Shown here one piece after another: positions 23,793 to 35,000 of a stretch of DNA of 64,000 nucleotides. A model generated the notes under the pieces. It made no database searches and was not told the DNA's origin. It saw nothing but the letters and a program-made list of their open reading frames with translations. This DNA is from Yponomeuta sedellus (lineage: Eukaryota; Arthropoda; Insecta; Lepidoptera; Yponomeutidae), in NCBI GenBank assembly GCA_934045075.1, contig OW203734.1, positions 3,592,269 through 3,656,268 of the forward strand, read 5' to 3'. Position numbers and translations under genes: made by a program. Position 1 is the stretch's first letter; each line of letters begins with the position of its first letter.

Positions 23793-25805
23793 ATGGGATT
23801 CCGCAGCTTATTATTGAAATACTTTGGCAAACCGGTAGTATACGACTTGAAATCTTCCGAGATTCGGTATTTCGTTCTAGACCTATACAGTACAAACAGG
23901 TACAAAGCTATGGCTCAGACTAAAACTCTTAAAGACTTCGGATATGGCTTTAATTCTGGTAAGCGGCCGCTCCCAACTTTACCCACCAACCCAATGCTCA
24001 AAACTCATCCAATTCTCTGTACTCGTATCTTTGTACTTTCTCACCTGCTCGTAATTGTCTTTTCCTCAATTATTAACTTCTTAATTTATCTTTAGACGGC
24101 CAACTAAGGAAACTAGAAAGGGGTCAACCTGGTGAACAGCCATTCCAGTTCAATGTAAGCGATAATCACCAAGAATGCCAGCAACATTATGAAGAACTTG
24201 GAGACACCATTACGGCGCATATCTACGACCTCCTTGTGGCACAGGAGCACCTTGTGAAGTTGCCAGTACCTAAGGAGGCCAATGAAAGCAAAGGGACTTT
24301 CATTTTTGTTTCCAAAGACTATGATAAGAAGGATCAGTTGTTGGTTCTGATTCATGGTTCTGGGGTTGTTAGGGCTGGACAATGGGCGAGATCGTTAGTA
24401 TTTTTAAATAGTCACTCTTTTGGGTAGAATAATTTTTTTAGGCTTCATAGATTACTATGAAGCCTAAAAAAATTATTCTATTTAGAAATAGGATTATTCT
24501 AATAATCCTATTTCTTTTACAATGTAGGTATACACGCTTCATTAGCAGTAGTTAAGCCACATATCAAGAATTAACTAACAATAATATACCCTGTTTGGCC
24601 CACCAAGGACAACAATCAGTGAACTTCTCGTGTTGTATCTTTTTTGCCATCAATTGGCTAAGAATAAAAAGACTTATATCTACACAGGATGCCCCAAAGG
24701 TTTTGTTTTACAGGTTAATCATTAATGACAACATCAGCACTGGTTCTCAAATACCATACATAAGAAAAGGAGTTGCCAAAGGTTATGGCATTGTCATACT
24801 AAATACAAATGACAACTACACCCAAGATGGCAATGAAATATCACAGAGCGGCAGCCCAGAAGAACATGCTACCTATGTGTGGGACAAGTATATAAGTTCT
24901 ACAAGTGCCTCATCAATAGCTATAGTGGCTCACAGTTATGGTGGTGTAGTGACATTATCATTGGCCAATAAGAAAAAGGATGATTTCGAGAGAAGAGTGA
25001 AAGCGGTAGCTTTTACTGACTCTGTTCATGGGTTCTCAAATTTGAAAGTTTCAAAGCATTTGAAGCAGGTGAGGTGTTGTCCGTCACCACATGAACTGAA
25101 TTTGGTTTAAAGATTTTTGGGTGCAGTTTATCATTTTTAAATTCTTGCAGATTGCTAGGAACTGGGTCTCCAGTGACAAGACTCTGGATACACCTGTGAA
25201 AACTCCAGAGACTGATGTCAGCAGAGTTTCAGCTGGTATGTTCAACAAGTTGTTGTTTTTCTAGCTGCTGAACCATTAACTCTTTAATTTTCTAATATTT
25301 TTTTGTCCCCAATTGGTCATTAACTACACCCAAAGGGATAACATCCTCATTGTGATTTTATCTTTTTATTATGTGGTATTTCATTTATGGATTTAAGATT
25401 TAACTGAAATATCATTATTATTTATAGGTCTGTCAACAATAAAGGGCTTTCTTTTGTATGATAATTGAGTCTGTAAAATATGTTGCAGTGCCTTGGTTAG
25501 TATGGATGTCCTAGTGAAAGGTGCTACACGTAATATGCAATGAAGCAGGTGAAATTCTTCTAGCTTTAGTATGTCATATTAAGATGCTGGGTGTGATGTG
25601 CCATTAAAATTTTTGATGCAAGTGTTTAGGGCTGTGTTTAGATGTATATTTTGTATCTCCTTCTTAATTTTTTCCCCAAATAATTTAAAAAATTTACTGT
25701 CCTTCAGGTTGTACCAAGCATGAGATGACATCAGCCTCCTGCATTGACTCAGTGTTCAGGTTTATCAGTGACAGATTATGTACCAAGTACCTAGACAATA
25801 AATAA
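23793..25805 (+). CDS. ARB2A: ARB2A (FAM172A) homologue, Arb2-domain protein, 5 exons
   Basis: ARB2A/FAM172A proteins carry an alpha/beta-hydrolase-like Arb2 domain and in vertebrates are reported to bind Argonaute-2 and influence co-transcriptional splicing. Exons are 23793-23958, 24096-24393, 24714-25068, 25151-25235 and 25708-25805; phases close to 333 aa. Family landmarks are GFEYAF-like KDFGYGFN (exon 1), LIHGSGVVRAGQWARS joined across intron 2 to LIINDN, NGSPEEHA-like SGSPEEHATYVWD, the nucleophile-elbow motif AHSYGG, and the late NWVSS and RVSAG blocks. The C-terminus is short compared with the vertebrate protein and lacks its ER-retention-like end. The poly(A) signal AATAAA overlaps the stop codon. 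Exons 1-2 have a second copy upstream (19475-20271), so the true first exons could be either. It is convergent with Nob1. Confidence 0.9.
24425..24515. repeat. Two adjacent perfect hairpins in ARB2A intron 2
   Basis: The first stem is 26 bp (24425-24450 with 24455-24480, loop ATTA). The second stem is 15 bp (24484-24498 with 24501-24515, 2-nt loop). Both are perfect. The right end of the duplicated ARB2A segment falls inside the left arm of the first hairpin. Confidence 0.9.
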
Positions 25806-25814
25806 ACATTTATT
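25797..25814. terminator. Overlapping convergent poly(A) signals
   Basis: AATAAA occurs twice on the plus strand (25797-25802 and 25801-25806), overlapping the ARB2A stop codon. TTTATT, which is AATAAA on the minus strand, lies at 25809-25814 and is placed for Nob1. Only 83 bp separate the two stop codons. Confidence 0.6.
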
Positions 25815-25888
25815 ATATACTTATTAATGTAATAAATACATCTTTTACACAGCACAGCTGTAAAGTTACATATTTTCTTAGTTTCATT

Positions 25889-27205
25889 TCATTTCTTTCC
25901 TTTGGAAAAGTTCTTCATCCAGTATTTAATATCTTGCTTGTTAGCTCTGACACCCAATACAGCAGACTTTGAGTTGACATCCCTCATGACAAACGGTGAA
26001 AAACCTGATGTGTACTCTGGGTCCATAGGGTTGTTACGGTTTCTTGCCAATTTTGTGGCAAATCGTTTTTGAATATGCTGATCTTCAGTTAGAATTGGAT
26101 ACTGGAAATGCTGACCTCCTTTTGGTGTGGGCAAGCTGAATCTCTTGCCTCTTGCAGTCAGAGGTTTCCTACCGTTTATGTGAATGTGTTGATTTCCATC
26201 CTCGTCTACACTTACTGCAACCTTCTTTAGTGTGGAGTGACCGCATTTGGGACAGAAAAGTTTTGTCATAACACTGGTGGTTTTAAAGCAGGTGGTGCAA
26301 CGAAAAATAAATGTACGGAGCTGCCTGATTATCCTCCCATCTATGGATGTGACGTTTAAGCCAATCTGTTTGAGAACATTCTGCATGGCAAAATCTGATG
26401 TTATGCAGGCAACTTCAACTGATTTATCTTCAAAGAAATCCCCTCCGTCCATTTCTTTTTTCTTCTCTGCCAAGTTCCTTGGTGTTATCCATTCACCTTC
26501 ATTGTCATCATCTGACTCATCACTTTCTGACTCTTCCTGATCATCTTCACTCTTTGAGACTTTAACCATCATTTCGTCTGCATCTTCATCCTTCAAATCC
26601 ATGTTATTTATCTGATCTACAATCTGTTGCTCAAATTCCTCATCATTTTGAATGTCTTCTCGCGGTTCCTTATGAATTTCTATGTTTACTTTAACTAAAT
26701 CTTCAGTTTTAATTCTGTCAGTCGTCTGTTTGTTTGCAGCATTATTGTTTGTTTCTATGATTGTGATGTCATCTTTAACGTCAAACTGGTTCTCCCGAGT
26801 TGTTGATTTGATTTCATCAGGAGTGGGAGTTGAGTTATTGTAATTTGCCAGCCCAGTCACTTTCACAGTTTTCTGCATAGTAGGTTCAGTTTTCAGATGG
26901 TCCGTGCCTACTATTTCCTTCTCCATTTGGTATGCTAGAGCCATGACTTTGATATCAGTAGCCGAGAGACTCGTGTAATCGCCAGTCTTTTTAGAGAACT
27001 CCGTGACGAAAGTAATGCTTTCAGAGAACACATTCTTGACTTTTAAGTCGTAAGGAAGAACGACGAGCTTCTTACGTTGTCTATCGTTTGTAATTTCATC
27101 GAGGACTTCCTGAATTGTGTACACGTTCTCAGAGATGTCTTGCAGGTTGCCAGCTTTGATGAAGGCGGACGTGTCCACCACGAGGTGCTTGATCTTCTTG
27201 GACAT
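25889..27205 (-). CDS. Nob1: Nob1, 18S rRNA site-D endonuclease, single exon
   Basis: Nob1 is the PIN-domain endonuclease that cuts 20S/18S-E pre-rRNA at site D to make mature 18S rRNA in late 40S particles. The 438-aa frame is uninterrupted. The N-terminal PIN domain begins HLVVDTSAFIKAG and continues through QEVLDEI and ATDIKVMALAYQME, keeping the acidic residues of the active site. A long acidic, Ser/Glu/Asp-rich insert follows (about residues 120-260). The second part of PIN (VACITSDFAMQNVLKQIGL) precedes the zinc ribbon, with CTTC and CPKC pairs near residues 305-325. The conserved PLTARGKRFSLPTPKGG block comes next. The C-terminus is basic. The start is the first ATG, with the conserved MSKKIKHLVVD. 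Length is typical of animals. No intron is needed. Confidence 0.95.
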   Translation of the reverse strand: MSKKIKHLVVDTSAFIKAGNLQDISENVYTIQEVLDEITNDRQRKKLVVLPYDLKVKNVFSESITFVTEFSKKTGDYTSLSATDIKVMALAYQMEKEIVGTDHLKTEPTMQKTVKVTGLANYNNSTPTPDEIKSTTRENQFDVKDDITIIETNNNAANKQTTDRIKTEDLVKVNIEIHKEPREDIQNDEEFEQQIVDQINNMDLKDEDADEMMVKVSKSEDDQEESESDESDDDNEGEWITPRNLAEKKKEMDGGDFFEDKSVEVACITSDFAMQNVLKQIGLNVTSIDGRIIRQLRTFIFRCTTCFKTTSVMTKLFCPKCGHSTLKKVAVSVDEDGNQHIHINGRKPLTARGKRFSLPTPKGGQHFQYPILTEDQHIQKRFATKLARNRNNPMDPEYTSGFSPFVMRDVNSKSAVLGVRANKQDIKYWMKNFSKGKK

Positions 27206-27760
27206 TGTGGGAGTAACTTGCGTGCGTTAAGCACAAGAGATTTTTACTTTCAACGCAGATTTTATAATTATTTCTTAGTAAAAACACGTGCAAAATCACA
27301 CGAAATCGTAAAATGACACTGACGTCGTGACATTTGTAGTCTGTGTTGTGTTTGTATTGTAATCAATCGCGATCGATGTAGAATATCTGTGGTTTATGAA
27401 TCTGTCAAGATTTACCTAAAAATAAAGACCATAAAAATGTTTTATGGTTCCATACCCCAAAAGAAAGGGACTCTATTCACAAATTAGACAGTTACTCTGT
27501 AGTAACGTAGTGGTTAAATATACTCTTTGGTTACTCTATTACAGTCTGTCATCACAACTGTATGTATCTCATGAACCGTGATAATTAGACAGTTGACATT
27601 TTCACTGATGTATTTCTGTTGCAGCTATAATCAATCACAAATACTAATAAAAACACATTAAAATAAATATTAAAGTGGGTCTTCCATACTGCAACGTGAT
27701 CTTTTTGCCGTCCTTTGCTAGATATTAAACTCCAAAAATGTTTAGAGAATACCTATTACA
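27206..27760. promoter_or_regulatory. Nob1 upstream region
   Basis: Intergenic DNA upstream of Nob1, presumably including its promoter. No sites can be assigned with confidence; no gene seen. Confidence 0.35.
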
Positions 27761-27764
27761 GAAT

Positions 27765-27932
27765 ATTCTGTACGTAATACAGAGAATAGTGTAAAGAGGT
27801 TCGAAATTTCACTGATGCTGGTGAGTCGCCCATTAGCTCAGTTGGAAAGAGCGCTGGCACGGATAGTCAGAGGTCGCGGGTTCGAATCCCGGCATGGATG
27901 GAGTTTTTAGCCTCTAAATAGGTTTTTAAAAT
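27765..27932 (+). repeat. tRNA-derived SINE, family A (plus copy)
   Basis: Contains a tRNA-like module with A box TTAGCTCAGTTGG and B box GGTTCGAATCCCG. It is preceded by a GTACGTAATACAGAGAAT and AGGTTCGAAATTTCACTG head segment and followed by the family tail TTTTTAGCCTCTAAATAGG. No cloverleaf acceptor stem pairs, so it is not scored as a tRNA gene. At least eight further copies lie in the window. Confidence 0.8.
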
Positions 27933-29240
27933 ATTTTGTTGTGTGTTCACTTTCTCAATAAATATATAAGGAACGTTTCCATACATTAAAGGTGATTTTT
28001 TACGCTATGCCTTTTGTAAGCACTACAATATTCTTATCTTATTTAATCAACGTTATTTTTTGCCATTTTTCGCTCGATGTTAATAACGGCAATAGAAAGA
28101 TGCTTGGAATGTTGTATAGATAATAGTACGGAACCCTTGGTGAGTGAGTTCGACTCGCACTTAGCCGATTCTATGATTTTTAGTGTTTAGCTTAGTGTTG
28201 TCATTTACCTGTAGTTACCGGTTTATTACAAAGATCCATCACAAACAGATAACCCTATACCAACGTTCTTGACCACACGATGCAGAGATACAACACTAGT
28301 GCACACACTATTGGTTGTTCTGTGACGGTTTAATTGTTCTGTGTCTGTGCTGTGACCTCAGAACAATCTTATTCTGAGGCTGTGACGCACAAAAAGGCAG
28401 TGTTACCACATGTCATAGTTTTCTACTCGTGTCATAAATTTCGATCTTCATACGTCCAATTTTAGTAATTTAGCAACTTTTTACTTTTCGGTAGATATTA
28501 CCAATCTATAAAGCCACTAAAAGACGTCCACTGTTGAAGATAATCCTCTTGATCGTTAACCTTGCCGGCCCTCTGCTAATCTCGTCCATTAGCAGAGAAT
28601 GGACGCATCTGGCCTTTAGGGTCAGCCTAGGCCTAAAGGCGACCTTACGCATGTCTTCAGTTCAATCAACAAAGTTGTAATGAAACATAGTAGGCAGTGT
28701 TTTTAAGTTTTTTACGAACAGTGTACGGCGCTAATACAGCGCTTGCCTGCTTGAAATGTTGCAAAGTTGTAATTTTTATTGCTTAGATTGGCCCTCAGAA
28801 AGGTGTGTGAAATTCCCTTAAGAAATTAACAAGGACATAACCATTAAGTAAGTTAGTAATTTATTTATTTCCTTCTCACAGAGGTGTCACACAAAATATA
28901 ATACAATTTGAACAATCAGGACTTATTCCTATGTGAGAGGCTGGAGTCCATACTAGGAAAGATCCTGTGTGACAGATCTCCAGGCCCTCACTAAACTTAC
29001 AGTGCATTGTTTCGCAATTGTATTTTTTTTTCTTTAGTTGAGTTGGACAGGAAATTAAAACTATAATATAAGGGAAATTATAAAATGGCAATGTAGTAAA
29101 TTAAAATGCATGCGTACTGTATTGTATGTTTGTTTGTGTGTGTTTGTGTGTGAGGGTGTGTTTGTGTGTGTGTATTTGTGTGTGTGTGTGTAGAAGCACC
29201 GTGTAATATATATTCTTAATTGTTTATTTTTTTTTGTGAT
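27933..29240. other. Intergenic DNA with hairpin and GT-rich microsatellite
   Basis: Hairpin TCTGCTAAT...ATTAGCAGA lies near 28570-28597, followed by a GGCCTTTAGG...CCTAAAGGC dyad near 28610-28640. A GTGTGTTTGTGTG-type microsatellite is at about 29120-29192. No gene identified. Confidence 0.5.
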
Positions 29241-29249
29241 TCTGTTAAC

Positions 29250-31480
29250 ATATTATTTTTAGGAGATCTTCAGTAGAATCATAATTAAGTGTTAGCAGCC
29301 AGTCTGTTACATTTTTCTTGCAACTGCATTTAGTAAGTGAGTAGATTGATAAAACAGAATTTGCTTTGTTATACAAGTAGCTACCCAAAAAGCAGAAAAA
29401 ATTGTCAGAAAATTTGGTTTTAGGGATACCTTTGTACAGACTGCATGTTTTCTTCGTTTACTTTCAAGCTGGGGATCGTAGTTAAGTTGGGAGTGTCTGT
29501 ACAAAATTGTATGGAGAATAAATAGCTGTCTTACAGATAGAACCGAGCATTGCTTATATAATTTCACCGTGGGATACAGACGTGGGAGAAAATTACTAAT
29601 CTTCAAAACCGCCCTCAACGCTCTCTCCAACGGTAGTAAAGTAGTTTTGGGAGCTCCATTCCATGTTGTGATGCAATAGGTTAGCTGTGACTGACAGAGT
29701 GCTAAATATACCATTTTGATAATATTGCGATCAGCAACATGGCGCAAGTTCTTAAAGATAAAAATCAGTTTACGTATCCTCTTGGTCAATAAATCTATGT
29801 GGGGCTTAAAACTTAGTGTGTTGTCTATTACGACGCCTAAGTATGTTATTTGATTTGTTTTCGAGATGGGAGTGCATGCGCAGGTATAAGCAACGTGTGG
29901 ATAGGGACAGGGGTGTGCGATGATAGTTGATTTGTCAAGTTCAGGATTTTGGCGGTTTGTTTTAGTAAATGTCATAAATTTTGTCTTATCTACATTAAGA
30001 GTCAACTTGTTAAGTCTTAACCAGTCGCACACCTTATTAAAGGAATCTTGCGCTTTTGCAAATACCTCTCTCCAAGTCTCGCCCTTAAAAAGTAAAGCCG
30101 TATCGTCTGCAAAGGCAATGATTCTCCCATCTCCCACGTCAAGCTCGCAGAGGTCATTCAAATATTTTTAGCCTCTAAATAGGTTTTTAAATTCATTCAA
30201 ATATGTCAAGAAGAGTGTTGGCCCTAAAACACTGCCCTGCGGCATTCCATGGGAAACGGGTAAATCTTCACCACTATAATTTGCAATTTTAACCCTCTGA
30301 AATCGATCTGAAAGATAATCCGCAAATAGTTTGTGTTGAGTATGTCTGATTCCAAGTCTTTCTAGTTTGGACAGCAAGAGTGGGACAGATACCGTGTCAA
30401 ATGCCTTTGCAAGATCCAGGAAAATAGCGATTACTTTTTGTTTAGCATCAAGGTTAATTACAATATAATTTGTTAATTCATGAACAGCTTGATTAATAGA
30501 TCGATTTGCACGAAAACCATATTGAGAATGCGACAACAAGTTATTTCCTTCTAGGTATTTTGTCAGTCGCGTGTTCATGACTTTTTCGAGTATTTTAGAG
30601 ATAGTTGGCAGAATAGAAATTGGTCTATAGTTGTTGACACAGTCTCTGTCACCACTCTTGTGTATTGGATGGACTTCGGCCAATTTCAGTTCTTTTGGAA
30701 ATATGCCTGAGCTTATGGCTAAGTTGCAGATGTATGCAATTGGAGGAGCGAGGATTTTACTGTATCGCTTAAGGAAAAGACTTGAAATATTATCTCTACC
30801 AACAGCACTGTCTGATTTTAGGTTAAGAATAAGAGTTTCTATTTCCTTTTGATCTGTATTAAGTAGCACGAAAGAGTGGGGATATAAGTTATTTTGATCA
30901 GTTGTGGCAGATATTCCGGATGGTAAGCTAATATTTTCTGCAAGATTTTTACCTATATTTATAAAAAATGAGTTAACTTTGTTTATGGAATCCAGGGGAT
31001 CACTATTTTTTATTAATTCAACTGCTTTAACAGGTTTTTTATTTAGATTAGTAGCTTTGGTAATGGCAGACCATAGTTTTTTATTACTCTATTTGGCTGC
31101 ATTAGATATTTCTGTTTTATTATATTCTCTTTTTAGTTTCTTAAGCAATTGGTTACAGAAATTTCTGTATCTCTTATAAGTGGTTGCAAGTAAAATGTTG
31201 TTAGGTTGTCTTTTGGTTTTCTGATGTAGTTTGTCTCTGTTTCTTAAACACCTTAACATACATGGAGTTAGCCAAGGTTTATAGATTTTTTTTACGATTT
31301 GATGTTTTAATTACAGTAGTGTTACAAAAAAGTGTGTCATTTATTGACTTCAATAAGAGCGATGTAGCCACGTTGGCATCTAAATGACAGTAAATAGGGC
31401 TTAAATCCAATTTATTAAGGTCTTCATCAAGTTCTTCGTAGTTAATATAAGGAGACAAGCGAATGAACGACATCATTCAT
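29250..31480 (-). mobile_element. Jockey-like non-LTR retrotransposon fragment, inactive
   Basis: Minus-strand reverse transcriptase: GRDNISSLFL, YRPISILPTISKILEKV, QYGFRANRSI, IFLDLAKAFDTV, GMPQGSVLGPTLF, then the catalytic IIAFADDTALLF. The frame is cut in the middle by a 27-bp SINE scrap (30166-30192) with a 12-bp target duplication. Upstream on the same strand an internal stop and frame changes separate the RT from a preceding piece (31476-31279, LDLSPIYCHLDANVATSLLL). The 3' end has an A-rich tail near 29225-29245, followed by the GT microsatellite. Endonuclease and ORF1 are absent. Confidence 0.85.
30166..30192 (+). repeat. 27-bp SINE-A tail insertion
   Basis: Only the last 27 bp of the SINE-A family (TTTTAGCCTCTAAATAGG plus AT-rich end) are present, flanked by a 12-bp direct repeat TCATTCAAATAT (30154-30165 and 30193-30204). 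It interrupts the Jockey-like RT between YLNEF and the conserved YLNDLCELD. Confidence 0.85.
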
Positions 31481-32036
31481 TCTCATCTCTTTTCATAATT
31501 AATTTTATTGGTATTAGACACGCCCGAAGATGCATTAGAAACTACAGCGGAAATATATTTTTTTCATGAAATGTTGTTTTATTCGAATAAAACGTACCTA
31601 AGAAATCGACTTTTATACTAATACTTTTCGACTAGAAATGTTTACAAAACCTGGAGGTTTTTCTTCTGTAAATGACTATTTTTGGCGAGATTTCTGTTCA
31701 GTTCAGCCCTCCTATTACGTAGCATTGCACTCTATCGAGTGAAGCATTTAGACGACTCCTAAGTGTCAAAAAATGTATGCATCTGACAGCCGGAGTAGCT
31801 TAAAAAAAGTAAAAATCAACGTCACGCCACTCAGTGGATACTTACGTAATAATGCCCCAGATCGCGATCGGGGGAAAATTCGAAGGGTCATCTAGTAACA
31901 CCGGTATTTAGTCTGTGACTTTGGTGAAAAGCAGATTTGTGGATTTGGGAGTGAATTTATTTCATTTTGTTGCTTTGTAAACAAAAATAGTACTTCTTAA
32001 CGTATGTGTACTAACAAGGACTAATTGCACAACAAA
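31481..32036. promoter_or_regulatory. Upstream region of the Ythdc2-like gene
   Basis: No repeat or gene recognised. It should contain the promoter and 5' UTR of the gene starting at 32037. Core promoter elements cannot be assigned from sequence alone. Confidence 0.35.
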
Positions 32037-35000
32037 ATGAGTTCGAAAAAGTGCAGGCGGAATTTGGGCAACAAACACTTTCCAATAGCCGAATCCGTGA
32101 GCATTGCGCTGAAAATACAACTTGATAAGTTTTTGACCGACGAAAATGAGACTGAGCTCAAGTTCCCGACATTCCTCTCCGCCCAAGAGAGAGGCTTCAT
32201 CCACGAGACGGTCGCCAAGTTGGGATTGAAGTCTAAATCCCGCGGGAAAGGTAAGGAATTGGCACTCCAAAAATAGGTTATAAGTATTTTTGTATTAAGT
32301 GACCTACTAACAATTTGAGGCTGCAATTTTTCCAAGGCTTGCTTAGCACCTACTTTATCCTCTCAACTTAGTTCCAAATATTTATGCTTAAACATAAAAT
32401 TATAAAACGTGAAAATACCGCCAAAATCATGCATAAAGATAAATCGCGAAATCCCCGCCAAAATTCTTCTAGGCGTAAACCGGTACCTGACGATCTACAA
32501 GCGGGTGGGATCAACCATCATCCAGAATGACGCCAAGTTGATCCTCGACTCCAATATGCGATGTAGCATAGCAGAACTATTCAATGCCTTCCCGATCACA
32601 AGCAAGGAGAAGGATGATCTCAGCAGTTGCCCTGAGAAAGAACGGAGTCCCCAGCTGGCTCACAAGACAATGGGGCAGTTGAATAATGGTGTGGCCCAGG
32701 TTAGATATGATACTTGCAACTATAGCTTTTTGCTGCAACTTTCAATCTAACAAGTCTAAGGTACTCTTAACTAGACCTGAGCATAGCAGATTGACAAAAA
32801 TATATTCATGATTGGATTAGTTGTTTTACATTCACTTTGTACAGAATTTTTAAATTTCTTTCTGTTTTTCCAATAAGAGCCTAATTTGCAGTTTTTTGTT
32901 TACCTGTAAGTTTACTTTTTAAATAAATTAATTAATTAATTAGTTTGCAATAACCCTAAACAATCATAGCTAGCTCATTTAGTGTCTACATTCATGCAAT
33001 TTAGATTCTTCAGAGTTATGTAATTTAAAATTGTTTATTTATATCAAGATCCAATATACAATAATACTGTATATTGGTAATGTCCTTGTTGTGTTACAGG
33101 TGCCAAACACAAACTACAACCCGGAGCTGGTGAAGTTTCGCGAGAAACTGCCGGTATATGAACAGAGGCAGGAACTCATCAATGCCATCACACACAACCA
33201 GGTAAAGTTGCATCACAATCTTGGCTGACAAGACATGTACAATGAAAGCATTGTAAAATTGTAACCACCAATAAGAATAGAATGGGATCTATTTAATCAG
33301 CTCATAACATCATAAGGCTCTTGTCTTTTGCACCTTACTTTGCAAAATTGTGTAATGTTTATTGAATTAGATAGTTTATTGTAGGTACCTAAAGTGTTGC
33401 AAATTTGAGTCCTGGCTCCGAAGTAGGTTTCCCTGTACTATGAGTTGCTCCGTTTGGTCCAAATGCTGATGAGATTACTGACTGGATCAATCTTACTGGA
33501 AAATTTAATAAGATAAATGATTTAATTATCGCAAAAAAATATAAAATCAACTTATAATAGACTAAGTTAATTATAAATAAAATTACTCTTACAAGTATGT
33601 GTCCGTCGCGAACTCCTACTGGTTACACGGATTTTTGTTCATGTTATATGCCGATCATTATTTTACTTTAGAAGGCCTGATACTCAAGTGTTTGGGAAGT
33701 GGTAAATAGGTAACTTAACCTCCTCAATCCTGACCTCGGAAATAACAATGGTTTTCTAATTTACCAATCGCTGTTGGTGGAGATATGAACGAAAGTGAAA
33801 AAAGTTAAAGGCTTTCTACATTTCAATAATGTAGATTATTATAGAATAGATTAGATTGCTCTGTGACCACCTTCTTCCACCATCCCCCCTACCGGAAGGC
33901 TACCCTATCTCCACTTTAATTTTGTAATTTGTTTGCCCTCCACTCCCTGGTACTTGGCATATATCAACCGTCCAATGCCCAGGGGGTTTTTGACGAATCT
34001 TTTATAATGATTTGTAAAACCTGTAATCCATTATTAAATCGTCGGCCAATATGCGAATACGAATAGCCCAGTGACTCGCCAGCATAACCAGTGGCGGATT
34101 AGAAACGTAGCATGGGCAGCAAATGCTACAGACCCACCCTTTTTGAACGTAAAAAGAAATCGCATATATTTCTGTGTCATTAGCACCAACTGCATTGGTG
34201 CTAATGAATGTTCTTTATCAGGGTCAAAACGTGTTAAAAACTAGTAGAGGGACACGATGAGCCAAATACATCTTAATCACCTCATCTTGATAAATATTGA
34301 ATACCATTTTTCAAAGAAGCAAGAACACACAGGTAGTATTATTTCTTTTGTACAAATTCAATCCGGAAAAGATTATTTTTTAACAGTTTTGTTTCATTTG
34401 ATACCATTAACTTAATAATCTAACACAAACTGATCACGTTTTCAAAAACGGGCGTTTTTAGCGGAAATCGATTACAGTCCTAGGATTATTGGATTGTTAC
34501 TGGATAAACTTATTAGGCTTTTTGTCGGAAGAGTCAATAATGTTTAGTACTTACGAAAGTATTACTTCATAAGTCCTAGGATTAAAAAAAAAATATTATC
34601 ACAGATATTAAGATTTTTGATCTTTACTTTTTGACAAAAAAAATGTATAAAACAAGTTATGATTTTATTGCATTGGTGGCGCTAGTTAGCACCCCGAAGC
34701 GCTTGAATAATTTGCTGCGGGCCCCTCGCTGGCTTAATCCGGCACTGAGCATAATATCTCAGATCAAAATCCGCTATTTGACACGTATCAAATTTGACGC
34801 GATAAATGAATATTTCCTATAGTATTTAACGTAAGAAACCGAAATATATTGATTTTGCTAAGTAAGTATGCAGGATGCCTGCAAAATTTGCAAAGTAAAA
34901 AAATTTTTTCCTCGTATAATTCGTAACGGCGAAAACACTATCCGCCATCTTGAAACCATCTAAAGTATGATAGATAATAGTACCTACATTACACAACTAG

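Noticed and set aside
27827..27900. tRNA gene with A and B boxes
   Set aside because: The same module recurs many times in both orientations with a common non-tRNA head and tail and target duplications, and no acceptor stem pairs. It is a SINE.
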